DNA from: JAGRAX01 sp041391365 | GTDB lineage: Bacteria > Bdellovibrionota_G > JALEGL01 > JAGRMV01 | Assembly: GCA_041391365.1 (NCBI GenBank) | Contig: JAWKOC010000002.1 | Location: 248,001-312,000 of the forward strand | DNA length: 64,000 nucleotides | Reading direction: 5' to 3' | Shown here: piece by piece, positions 34,524 to 42,899 of the stretch | How the letters are laid out: each line of letters opens with the position of its first letter | Numbering within the stretch: the stretch's first letter is position 1 | Program-made: the position numbers and the translations under genes | The notes under the pieces: generated by a model | Database searches by the model: none | What the model was told of the DNA's origin: nothing | Seen by the model: only the letters and a program-made list of their open reading frames with translations

Positions 34524-35693
34524 TCACTTCAATACTACAGTTGTCAAAAGGAAAAATGACATAAAAGAAAATGAAATTTCAAAATGGTTTATTCCAATTA
34601 TTAAAATCAAAAATTCTACTAAAGGTATAGCAATTGTTGCTAACATTACAGAACTGACAAGTATATTGTTTTTTCTTAGAAGATTCTTTATCGCCTCACT
34701 GACTAGCAAAATTCCATAAAATGCAAGTACTGGATACCAAAAAAAATATAAAATTAGACACTTGTTTATTGTATCTTGTAGAAAAATTCCAACAGTAAAA
34801 AAAACAGTAATTAAAAAAAGAGCAATTTTTTGAATTTGATGTTTCTTTGAACTAGTTGGAATGAACCATGAATAGAGAAAAAAAAGACATAAAAAAATAT
34901 CACTGCAATGAAATTTAATTACCAATAAATTATTTGAAAAAAATTCTAAGGGAATAAAGCTATAAAATACTCCATGCATTCCTAGGAAAATATCGCATAT
35001 TCCAATTTGAATGCTTTGAAGAGGCCTTTTCGAGAAAAGTTGTATGATGAGGAATATTGTGCCTAAAACTACAATGACAATGCCAATGATGAAATATAGG
35101 TAGGATCTGAGAAATCGATATTTTTTTTCTTTGTGGTGATTGAACTCCTCATCATCTATCGTTGGAGTGTTTGAGGGGCCGAATTGATTGTAATACATAC
35201 CAACCTTAGTGGATTTAATCAGGAGTATGTTTTTATCTATTGCAAAAAAAGGGATCAGATAATGGCGTGGTATGTGAGGGTGGAAACAGATTTTTTCACC
35301 TGTCTTCCCTGTTTTTCCGATTAATACGCCATTCCAGTAGGTTTCATCTGACTCTGCGATTGGCCCAATATAGATAGATGGATTTAGGTTTCTTTGAATT
35401 TCAGAGGTATTAAAAATCCATTTATACCAAGAAGTACCTTCAAAGAGGCGATCGAACTTTACTTCTGACTTGGGTACAAAAGGAAACATTTCTGAATGTT
35501 CGAGCATTTCTTCCGTTGGAGCGTCTCCAACATAAACCATCCACTCTTGCTGCTTTGCCCATATGGATTCGAATGAACTTGTCCCAAGCAAAAAGAAAAA
35601 AAAGCCAGCAAAGCAAAAGATTTTTCGAGTTTGGCTCCAGGTGAGGTTGGAGATGGTTTGTAGGTAGGGTCCAAGAAAAGATTTGAACTTCAT
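34524..35693 (-). CDS. 7TM-DISM sensor half of a kinase whose transmitter is degraded
   Basis: About 389 residues from the ATG at 35693 (a TTG at 35711 is alternative). Signal-anchor-like N-terminus, then WAKQQEWMVYVGDAPTEEMLEHS and ESDETYWNGVLIGKTGKTG matching the neighbouring kinase (AKQQEWMLHVGD, DADETYWNGHLIGSTG), and seven membrane helices to the C-terminus. The frame closes just where the shared transmitter DNA begins. The sensor itself is only moderately similar to its neighbour and AT-rich, whereas the attached transmitter DNA is nearly the same, so the two halves have different histories. Alone it could be a signalling-dead receptor. Confidence 0.7.
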   Translation of the reverse strand: MKFKSFLGPYLQTISNLTWSQTRKIFCFAGFFFFLLGTSSFESIWAKQQEWMVYVGDAPTEEMLEHSEMFPFVPKSEVKFDRLFEGTSWYKWIFNTSEIQRNLNPSIYIGPIAESDETYWNGVLIGKTGKTGEKICFHPHIPRHYLIPFFAIDKNILLIKSTKVGMYYNQFGPSNTPTIDDEEFNHHKEKKYRFLRSYLYFIIGIVIVVLGTIFLIIQLFSKRPLQSIQIGICDIFLGMHGVFYSFIPLEFFSNNLLVIKFHCSDIFLCLFFLYSWFIPTSSKKHQIQKIALFLITVFFTVGIFLQDTINKCLILYFFWYPVLAFYGILLVSEAIKNLLRKNNILVSSVMLATIAIPLVEFLILIIGINHFEISFSFMSFFLLTTVVLK

Positions 35694-35742
35694 CAGCTTC
35701 AACACAGCCAAAGTAGTAGGTAACGCAAAGGATGTCGACCTT

Positions 35743-37107
35743 TTACTCCATCATTTTCAGCCTTTTCATTCGTCGAATCAGAGAGGAGCGTGTAATCCCC
35801 AAGACTTGAGAAGCTTTTTCTTTGTTTCCGTGTGTGTTTTGTAACGTTTTCTTGATCCAATTCATCTCATAATGATCCAGAGCGTGAAGAAAGTCTTCAG
35901 ACTCTTCGGAGACTTCTTCTTCCACGAGGGGATCCAAAAGATGTCTTGGGATGTCTTTGACTTTCAAGGTGGGGCCTTGACTGAGAATCGTCATTGAATC
36001 CAAAACATTGAATAGTTGCCGAATGTTTCCTGGCCAATCGTATTGAGTCAGTTCTGCTCTGGCCTTGGGGTCAATGATTTTGTTTTCATCGTTCAAGGGT
36101 GAGTTTTCTAAGTAGTAGCTGATCAGCAGAGGGATGTCTTCTCGCCTCTCTCGGAGCGCTGGAATATGGATTTGGACAACCGAAAGACGATAATACAAAT
36201 CTTCTCGAAAAGTTCCTTGAGCGATCTGTTTTCTCAGATCGATGTTGCTCGCGGCAATCACTCGAAAATTGGACTTTACCGGAGCAGCTCCACCCACACG
36301 CTCGATTTCTTTTTCTTGAAGCACGCGTAGGAGTTTGGCCTGCATGCGCATCGGCATGGATCCAATTTCGTCCAAAAAAACGTCTCCTCCGTTGGCCAAT
36401 TCAAATTTGCCAATTTTTCGACCCAACGCTCCTGTGAACGAACCTTTTTCGTGGCCAAAAAGAAGCGATTCGATCAGCTCACTTGGAATGGCTGCGCAGT
36501 TTAGGGCCACAAAAGGTCGCTGGGGGTCGTTTCGCAGACGATGAATGTGTTTGGAAAGGACTTCTTTTCCGGTTCCACTCTCTCCGATGATGAGCACGTT
36601 TGCATCCTTGGGGGCGCATTTTTCAATTTTTTCTCGAATCATTTGTGATGACTTGGACCGCCCAACAAACTCAGGATATTTGGCGATTTTTTTTCGGATG
36701 AATTCACCTCGTCCAAACAGGGCTCTGTGGAGTGCTTTTTCAACAGCAATCTCAAGATCGTTGATTTCGAAAGGCTTTGTGATGTAGTCCGATGCCCCTC
36801 GTTCCAAGGCGCTGATGATCATTTCGGAGTCTCGATTGGCCGTTAACACAATGAATTCAGTCTTGGGCACGATGGCTTTGGCCTGATCAATAAAATCCAG
36901 ACCTGTTGTGGAAGAGTCTCGGAAATGGAGGTCCACAAGTACAACTTCAATTCGGTGCCGGTTCAAAATCTCAAATGCCTGTTTGAGGGATGTGGATTTG
37001 TGGATGGTGTATTCCTTTTCCAGCTCCAAGCTCAACGCAGCGACGATGCCCGGATCATCATCAATGATCAAGATGGGGTGTTTGATGTTACCAGCCTGGT
37101 CGTTCAT
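35743..37107 (-). CDS. NtrC-family sigma-54-dependent response regulator
   Basis: 454 residues. Receiver (PILIIDDDPGIVAAL, acceptor Asp in VVLVDLHFRD, Lys in DYITKPFE), AAA+ domain (Walker A GESGTGKE near 165, L1 loop GSFTGAL instead of the usual GAFTGA, Walker B VFLDEIGSMP, arginine-finger region REDLYYRLSVVQI) and a Fis-type HTH (HGNKEKASQVLGITRSSLIRRMKRL). It activates sigma-54 promoters when phosphorylated. The start at 37107 has AAGGAAAAC just before it. It overlaps by about 20 bases the end of a stand-alone HisKA gene, so the two are translationally coupled. The neighbouring DISM kinases are obvious candidate partners. Confidence 0.92.
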   Translation of the reverse strand: MNDQAGNIKHPILIIDDDPGIVAALSLELEKEYTIHKSTSLKQAFEILNRHRIEVVLVDLHFRDSSTTGLDFIDQAKAIVPKTEFIVLTANRDSEMIISALERGASDYITKPFEINDLEIAVEKALHRALFGRGEFIRKKIAKYPEFVGRSKSSQMIREKIEKCAPKDANVLIIGESGTGKEVLSKHIHRLRNDPQRPFVALNCAAIPSELIESLLFGHEKGSFTGALGRKIGKFELANGGDVFLDEIGSMPMRMQAKLLRVLQEKEIERVGGAAPVKSNFRVIAASNIDLRKQIAQGTFREDLYYRLSVVQIHIPALRERREDIPLLISYYLENSPLNDENKIIDPKARAELTQYDWPGNIRQLFNVLDSMTILSQGPTLKVKDIPRHLLDPLVEEEVSEESEDFLHALDHYEMNWIKKTLQNTHGNKEKASQVLGITRSSLIRRMKRLKMME

Positions 37108-37372
37108 GTTTTCCTTGGGAAGGGATTTGTTCCAATTGAGTTGCAATGTCTTCGATTCGGTTCAGTGCTTCGGGGATATACGTTCTTACATCTTCCAAAA
37201 AAACAGGATCATCTCGTTTCTCCTCCAGTTGGCGAAAAAAACTACGCAAGATGGTCAGAGGTTGCCTCAAATCATGGGCCAATTTTTGGGTTTCGTTCAC
37301 AATCTCATCTCCTTTTCTTAGATGACATGTTGCTATAAGTTCTACCACATTCAAAAGCATATTTTGTGCCAT
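37088..37372 (-). CDS. stand-alone HisKA (DHp) domain protein without ATPase domain
   Basis: 94 residues. The whole protein is one dimerisation/phospho-His module: an N-terminal helix, the H-box KLAHDLRQPLTILRSFFRQLEE near residues 31-52, and a second helix FLEDVRTYIPEALNRIEDIATQL. No HATPase domain follows; the gene ends inside the start of the NtrC-type regulator. It may be a truncated kinase or a phosphotransfer or dimer-trapping partner for neighbouring kinases. Expressed with the regulator judging by overlap. No obvious ribosome binding site before the ATG. Confidence 0.6.
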   Translation of the reverse strand: MAQNMLLNVVELIATCHLRKGDEIVNETQKLAHDLRQPLTILRSFFRQLEEKRDDPVFLEDVRTYIPEALNRIEDIATQLEQIPSQGKHERPGW

Positions 37373-37436
37373 ATGTAACCTATTGATATAATAGAATTAA
37401 TTTTTTTACTGCTCTGCTTCGAACCCAAAAAGTGTC

Positions 37437-37468
37437 CGATTTTGATACGGAATTTTGAATCAAAATCG
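37437..37468. promoter_or_regulatory. 10-bp inverted repeat between divergent regulatory genes
   Basis: CGATTTTGAT and ATCAAAATCG, perfect arms separated by 12 bases, in the gap between the HisKA gene (minus) and the receiver gene (plus). Placement and symmetry fit an operator for a dimeric regulator, or a hairpin. No T-run follows. Confidence 0.45.
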
Positions 37469-37500
37469 AACGAATTTAAGAGTTGACTTGGTTGACAAAC

Positions 37501-37839
37501 ATGATGATGTTGCAAAGCATGAAGCCAGATTTGGTTTTGATCGACGATGATCCACTAATCCATAAGGCATGGGATTTAGACGCAAAGCGTCTTGGAAAAA
37601 CACTCCTTTGTTTTTATTCCTTGGAGGACTTTCTCAAGAGCAGTTGTCCCAAAGATGTTCCTATTTATGTGGATTGCTTTGTTGGAAAAACGAAAGCGGT
37701 ACAACAGGTCAATGTGATTTTAGATCGAGGCTATTGCAAAATCACCTTGGTTTCTAGCTTGCCAAGTCTGGTTAGAAAAATATATGGATCCGAATCTTTG
37801 GAAATTTCTAACAAAGAATTTCCTGATTTAGATTTATGA
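37501..37839 (+). CDS. small receiver-like (REC) protein
   Basis: 112 residues from the first ATG at 37501; ATGs at 37504, 37507 and 37519 and a TTG at 37483 are alternatives. KPDLVLIDDDPLIHKAW is the acidic start of a receiver, followed by a helix, LLCFYSLEDFLKS, and VPIYVDCFV with a possible acceptor Asp, then KITLVSSLPSLVRK. It resembles the receiver at the end of the intact kinase (VVLVDDEKQVLRTW...). The usual conserved Lys near the end is not evident, so it may be a degenerate or inhibitor-type receiver. It opens a plus-strand run of signalling genes to 43771. Confidence 0.6.
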   Translation: MMMLQSMKPDLVLIDDDPLIHKAWDLDAKRLGKTLLCFYSLEDFLKSSCPKDVPIYVDCFVGKTKAVQQVNVILDRGYCKITLVSSLPSLVRKIYGSESLEISNKEFPDLDL

Positions 37840-37869
37840 TTGTGTATTTTAGGAGTATCCTAACAGGAC

Positions 37870-38520
37870 ATGAGATTGTATATAAAAAATTTGTTCATAT
37901 GTTTTTCTATACTTCTTTTGCCTACAATTTTACTTGGCGTAAACCTTTTGAATGTGAAAATTATTTATATATTTGTAGGCTCTTATTTTTTGCTTACTAT
38001 ACAACCTGAAGTTAAGACTTTCGAACATTCTCTAACGTCAGTAAAAAGCACCTCTATAGATAAAGGATCCTTTTTATTGATTACTCTATTGGCATATTTC
38101 AATATGTTGGGAGTGTACTATTATTCTGTGATTTCTGGAAAAATTGATACTATATCAGGCTTGGAAACTTTTGGGGCTATCTTTGTGGGTGTTGTTGGGC
38201 TGCTATTCCGATTTTGGTCAATTTACTGTTTGGGTGAATTTTTTTCGGTTCAGGTCAGAATCAAATCGGATCAAAAAATAGTTGATGAGGGTCCGTATAA
38301 AATTATAAGGCATCCTAGTTACTTAGGCTCGTTAATTTTTTTTGTGTCAATTTCTTTGATCTTTAATTTATATTTATTGGCTCTATTGTCAGCCATCCTT
38401 TGGATGGCTGTATATTTTTATCGAATTAAGGTCGAAGAAGCAGAACTTCAAAATTTTTTTGGTGAACTTTATTTGGAATATAAAAAGAATACGTGGGCTT
38501 TGATCCCCTACATTTTTTGA
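37870..38520 (+). CDS. ICMT/PEMT-like membrane methyltransferase
   Basis: 216 residues with about five membrane helices. The C-terminal half has the isoprenylcysteine carboxyl methyltransferase-type signature: GEFFSVQVRIKSDQKIVDEGPY, then IIRHPSYLGSLIFF, and a terminal helix with EE and YLEYKKNTWALIP. Such proteins methylate small molecules, lipids or prenyl groups with SAM; the substrate here is unknown. The ATG follows AGGAC closely. The coding sequence is AT-rich, unlike the housekeeping neighbours. It ends seven bases before the double PilZ gene. Confidence 0.75.
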   Translation: MRLYIKNLFICFSILLLPTILLGVNLLNVKIIYIFVGSYFLLTIQPEVKTFEHSLTSVKSTSIDKGSFLLITLLAYFNMLGVYYYSVISGKIDTISGLETFGAIFVGVVGLLFRFWSIYCLGEFFSVQVRIKSDQKIVDEGPYKIIRHPSYLGSLIFFVSISLIFNLYLLALLSAILWMAVYFYRIKVEEAELQNFFGELYLEYKKNTWALIPYIF

Positions 38521-38527
38521 TAAGCCA

Positions 38528-40570
38528 TTGTTTAAGAATAGCAACAAAAGAATTTTCCTTCGAAACCCAGTCATTGGTTCATTTCGAAATGCAAAGGTAA
38601 AGATAGAAAACAAGTATGAAAATGCATATTTGGTAGATTGGTCATATTCAGGATTGGGCGTCAAATTGTCTGATCACGCTTTAAAATATTTGAGCAATAA
38701 CAGGCAGTACGAAACAGAATTTCTATTAAAAGATCAAAAACTGATAGGTTCCCCCATACACTTCAATAAGGATTCAAAAATCAATTCCGGATTTAGGATA
38801 CTGGATCCATCAATTGAAAAAAAACACGACCCTTTTATATTGGATGATCAAGAAGTTGATTTTTTGAGAGATGAAAAAGCTATTTTTGAAATATTTGATG
38901 ACTTGTGTTTTAAAAAAGTGAAAATTTTGATTCAAGATTATCAATACAATCAAGTTAACTTAGTTCAAATTGTTAAAATAGATAAGGCTAAAAGAAAAGT
39001 TTTCTTAAGTTTCTTGGAGAGCGAAAGTCGAAAAATATCTGCAGATGATACTTATTTTTTATTTTTTGAAATTTATGACAATCAATATTTTGTTAAAACA
39101 AGGTTAAAATATGATGATAAAAATTTTTTCTTAGATTTTCCGGAAAAGATTGCATTACTTTTGAGAAGAAAAACTTCAAGATTGATTCCAAGTAATGATA
39201 TTGTACTTGTAGCGTCAGAGCTTTCGTTAGATCCTATTAAGGTAGAAGATTTTTCAGAACAAGGAATTAGTATTTCTACTGATTCAAACTCTTCTTCCAT
39301 TCCCAAAGGTATCTCAATAAAAGATGTGACCTTGCAGCTTGGCAGAGAGAATACTAAAATTATCGGTTCGATTTCTGCTAGAAGTTTTCACAATAGATTA
39401 GATTCTGAGTCATCAAGATTTTTTATGGGATTTCAATTAGATGTAACTGCAGAGCCTGACAGATCTATTTGGCACAATTTTGTTCTTATGGCTAGGTACA
39501 ACAATTTTGATTTTAATTACAGAAAAGAAGATCATGAGTCAATATGGACACTTTTTGAAGACAGTCATTTGACCGAGAAAAATAGTAAATTTTTTGCACG
39601 AAAGAAGGTCTTTACGGTTAAGACATGGGATATACTAAGTGATTTAGGTACAAAATTTTCAAGGAGGGTAATGATTAGGAGAAATGAAAAAATAGTCGGA
39701 CATGTTCAAATAGATAAATTATACTCAAAAACATGGTGTATTCATCATCTTGCAGTAGATCCATTTGTATCTAAACTTATCGCCAAAAATTTATACTCAA
39801 TTATAATTGATATTTTAATTGGGGGGGATGCTCAATATCTATTTAACTTCACCAATTCCAAGAAACAATGGAATAAAAGATCTTATTATGATTTTGTAGA
39901 CTCATACGAGCGCAAAGAACACAATGAGATTGAATTGTATCAGAAGTTTTTAGTTCAGGTTGACGATAATTTTTTGTGGGCAAAGAGAACGTTAGACAAA
40001 TCCGTTAGTGAAATCAATAAATATGATCAGAAAAAAATTTTGAAATACTTTAAAGTTAATAAAACTGAAATGTTTCGAGATGCTTGTGATTTAAATGAAG
40101 ATGAATTGTTTTTCTCTTCTTTGAGTCGACAAATTGAAAAATCAGAATTAAAAAGGGTTCGTAAGTTTTTTGTGCATAAAGATAAAAAAGGAAAAGTTGA
40201 TTGTTTTGTAAGAGCTGAAGCGTCAACGGGTGGAATAAATGTATTTGACACTTACAATATAGCTTACTTTTATCCTGTTGTAGATCTCTTAAATGAAGAC
40301 ATTGTATTAAAATTGACTGCTAAATGTATAGAGTTTTATAAAACAATGGGTGTAGATTCAATTATGATTGCAATAGATCCATCTTATGCAAAAATATTCA
40401 AGAACCCTATCTTTGAATACTTTTGTGTTGGTGCGTCTTGGATCTCAGTGAGAGAGGTTTTGTCCAAATATCAGTCGTTTAGCAAGAAACTCTACGGTCA
40501 AATAGAATGCAAGAAAGAGAGAATTAAGAGTAAGATTCGAGCGAGGAAAAATGAACTTCGCAGTCTATAG
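38528..40570 (+). CDS. double PilZ-domain protein with GNAT-like C-terminal region
   Basis: 680 residues, starting with TTG at 38528 (no nearer ATG exists). PilZ 1: RIFLR near residue 9 (RxxxR) and DWSYSG (DxSxxG). PilZ 2: RRKTSR near 214 and DFSEQG, the same two c-di-GMP-binding motifs. The C-terminal half has two acetyltransferase-like stretches: IVGHVQIDKLYSKTWCIHHLAVDP near 392-415 and RKFFVHKDKKGKVDCFVRAEASTGG near 540. Both GNAT calls rest on strand/helix pattern only. A c-di-GMP-gated acyltransferase is a plausible inference. AT-rich. Overlaps the start of the kinase at 40551 by 20 bases. Confidence 0.65.
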   Translation: MFKNSNKRIFLRNPVIGSFRNAKVKIENKYENAYLVDWSYSGLGVKLSDHALKYLSNNRQYETEFLLKDQKLIGSPIHFNKDSKINSGFRILDPSIEKKHDPFILDDQEVDFLRDEKAIFEIFDDLCFKKVKILIQDYQYNQVNLVQIVKIDKAKRKVFLSFLESESRKISADDTYFLFFEIYDNQYFVKTRLKYDDKNFFLDFPEKIALLLRRKTSRLIPSNDIVLVASELSLDPIKVEDFSEQGISISTDSNSSSIPKGISIKDVTLQLGRENTKIIGSISARSFHNRLDSESSRFFMGFQLDVTAEPDRSIWHNFVLMARYNNFDFNYRKEDHESIWTLFEDSHLTEKNSKFFARKKVFTVKTWDILSDLGTKFSRRVMIRRNEKIVGHVQIDKLYSKTWCIHHLAVDPFVSKLIAKNLYSIIIDILIGGDAQYLFNFTNSKKQWNKRSYYDFVDSYERKEHNEIELYQKFLVQVDDNFLWAKRTLDKSVSEINKYDQKKILKYFKVNKTEMFRDACDLNEDELFFSSLSRQIEKSELKRVRKFFVHKDKKGKVDCFVRAEASTGGINVFDTYNIAYFYPVVDLLNEDIVLKLTAKCIEFYKTMGVDSIMIAIDPSYAKIFKNPIFEYFCVGASWISVREVLSKYQSFSKKLYGQIECKKERIKSKIRARKNELRSL

Positions 40571-42899
40571 AAAGGTTCTTTTTTGGTCTATAGCATTTGG
40601 AATTTTTGGCCTTTTTGTTTTAGCGAACTATTCAAGTGATGTAATTCTTAAAAAATCTAGTAAAGATATAAGTAAATCATGGAAACTGAAAATAGGAAAA
40701 ATTAGTGAGCAAGTAAATTTGCCATTAAATTTCAATAAAAAATATAAAATCGATACTAAAGAGTTTGAATGGACTCTATCAAAGACAATGAGTGGGTCTT
40801 TCTTAAATGGTAGCGGACTTTTAGTAGGAAGGATAGGGGACTCAGATCAGACATTTTTTAACGGGTGTCTGATAGGTTCAAATGGAGTTGATGGAAGTGA
40901 TTGGAAAAAAGGATGGTTCTGGGGAAAACTTAGACTCTATAAGATTCCTGATTCATGTAAGTATAATGCAGGTGAAAATAAAATCGAAATTAGAGGAAGA
41001 TCATGGTCTACAATTGATAAGGGCGTATTTGCTGGGCCGATTGCCGTAGGAGATTTTGAGAAATTAGATCGATTAGTTTCACTAGATGATTGGCTTAGGT
41101 TTAAAGTTTTTTCCGTATTCGGCGCGATTCTTTTTTCAATATCTATTTACTATTTTTTTGTTTTTCTGCTTGTCCCTGGACGTCCATATAATGGCTATTT
41201 TGCCTTATTTTCATTTTGCACATCTTGGTATGAAATGTTTGTTAGTACAGTGTTGTATAGGTTTTTTGATGATAGCGTTCTAATCCTTAGGATGCATTTT
41301 TTGGCTTCGATTTTGGGGGCTGTTTCTTTTTTAATGTTTATGAAAAGTAAATTTTTTGTGATCAATAAAAAAGTAATTTGGACGTTATCGACACTTTCTG
41401 TAATTTTTTATTGTTATTCTTTATTTAAAGAAAGTTTTTTTGATGTTTCAATGGTTTACAATTCTTGGTTCCCCGTTTTTCTGTTCACGTTCTTCTTTGC
41501 ATTTTACAAAGTTACTATTTTTTATTTGAAGAGTAGATTTGTAAAAGAAATATTTCAATATTGGGCGGCCATCGGAGTTTTTATTTTTGGGTGTCTTTAC
41601 GATGTTTTGTTAACACTTATTTTTGGTAGCGACATTTATATTATCCCATATTGTTTTTTTTATTTGCTATTAACAGCGGCTCTGTCTCTTGCAAAAGAAT
41701 ATGCCGATGCATTTTTAAGAGTAGAGGAGCAAGTCCTGGAAAGAACAGCAGATTTGCAGAGTGCAATGGTAGAACTCAAGAGTTTGGATCGCATGAAGCA
41801 GAGGTTTTTTGCCAACATATCGCATGATTTGAAAACGCCCATCGCGATTGCATTGAGTGCGGTGGAAGAGACAAAAATAAAAGTATCCGGTGTTGCAGAT
41901 GCATTGTTGGAACCCGCGCGCAAAAGCCTTGATCGTTTGCAAAACATGGTGACCGAAATTTTGGACAATGTGAAGGCAGAGTCTGGGGAATTGAAGTTGC
42001 ATTGGGAAAATGTTCCTGTGGCCAGTTGTTTTTCAGACTGGGTGGAAAACTATGTGACGGTCAGTCGACGCGAAAAAATAGAACTGCAAATTGAAGTCGA
42101 AGGATATGAGGGGCTCAAGGTGCCCATGGATTCGTCCAAGATGCGGAGGGTCATTGAAAATCTTCTATCCAATGCCATTAAATTTACCTCGAAGTCCTAC
42201 AACCAAAAAAATGATATCAAAAGAGAAAAAATCATACGATTTTCGATTTTTTCAGATCCTGCAAAGTTGTATGTTGCCATTGATGATTCTGGGATTGGGA
42301 TTCCTGATCAGGAAAAATCTAAGATTTTTGAACGTTACTTTCAATCTTCTCGCACTTCTCTTCGTGAACATGGAGGATCAGGCATTGGTCTTTCGTATGT
42401 GAAAGAGATTGTGGAACTGCACAATGGAAAAATTACGGTTCAAGACAGCGAATTGGGTGGAACACGAATGTTGATCGAGCTTCCCTTGTCTCAGGATGTA
42501 GAATTGACGGGAGAAATTGACGAGGTTTTGACGGGTGATCGTACCAAGAGAAAGAAAAAATCTTTGGATGTTCCCTATCCAGAAGAGAAGCCAACATCCA
42601 TCAATCCACTACTCCCAAACTTGTTGATCGCCGAAGATAATCCTGATCTCGCACAGGTTGTATATTCGGTGGCTAAGGAACAGTACAATGTGTTTTTTGC
42701 CGAAAATGGTCAAACCGCTGTCAATCATTTGGATAATCTTGATGTGGAGTTTCATTGTGCATTGCTTGACATCGAAATGCCTCTTTTGACAGGCGATCAA
42801 GTGGTGGAAAAAATTCGTCAGCATCAATTCTGGAGATATCGCCCTGCCCATCATCATGCTCATCGTATGGAGAAGATGAAATGGTGGTCAAATTGTTGA
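40551..42899 (+). CDS. 7TM-DISM hybrid histidine kinase, N-terminal part (frameshifted in receiver)
   Basis: 782 residues as read. Sensor domain with DSDQTFFNGCLIGSNG near 103 (the same motif as the other two DISM kinases), seven membrane helices about 185-385, a coiled coil, HisKA with phospho-His in ANISHDLKTPIAIAL near 425, HATPase (ENLLSNAIKF, DDSGIGIP, GGSGIGLSYVKEIV) and a receiver from about 685 (LLIAEDNPDLAQVV, acceptor Asp in CALLDIEMPLL). After IRQHQFW the frame yields an implausible tail; the receiver's DIALPIIML strand and YGEDEMVV helix lie in two other frames, so two indels seem to split a longer gene that continues at 42881. The sensor part is AT-rich; the transmitter is not. 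Confidence 0.8.
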   Translation: MNFAVYRKVLFWSIAFGIFGLFVLANYSSDVILKKSSKDISKSWKLKIGKISEQVNLPLNFNKKYKIDTKEFEWTLSKTMSGSFLNGSGLLVGRIGDSDQTFFNGCLIGSNGVDGSDWKKGWFWGKLRLYKIPDSCKYNAGENKIEIRGRSWSTIDKGVFAGPIAVGDFEKLDRLVSLDDWLRFKVFSVFGAILFSISIYYFFVFLLVPGRPYNGYFALFSFCTSWYEMFVSTVLYRFFDDSVLILRMHFLASILGAVSFLMFMKSKFFVINKKVIWTLSTLSVIFYCYSLFKESFFDVSMVYNSWFPVFLFTFFFAFYKVTIFYLKSRFVKEIFQYWAAIGVFIFGCLYDVLLTLIFGSDIYIIPYCFFYLLLTAALSLAKEYADAFLRVEEQVLERTADLQSAMVELKSLDRMKQRFFANISHDLKTPIAIALSAVEETKIKVSGVADALLEPARKSLDRLQNMVTEILDNVKAESGELKLHWENVPVASCFSDWVENYVTVSRREKIELQIEVEGYEGLKVPMDSSKMRRVIENLLSNAIKFTSKSYNQKNDIKREKIIRFSIFSDPAKLYVAIDDSGIGIPDQEKSKIFERYFQSSRTSLREHGGSGIGLSYVKEIVELHNGKITVQDSELGGTRMLIELPLSQDVELTGEIDEVLTGDRTKRKKKSLDVPYPEEKPTSINPLLPNLLIAEDNPDLAQVVYSVAKEQYNVFFAENGQTAVNHLDNLDVEFHCALLDIEMPLLTGDQVVEKIRQHQFWRYRPAHHHAHRMEKMKWWSNC

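Noticed and set aside
36400..36440. Inactive sigma-54 activator because the L1 loop is GSFTGA
   Set aside because: Ser for Ala at this position occurs in functional family members; Walker A, Walker B and HTH are intact.
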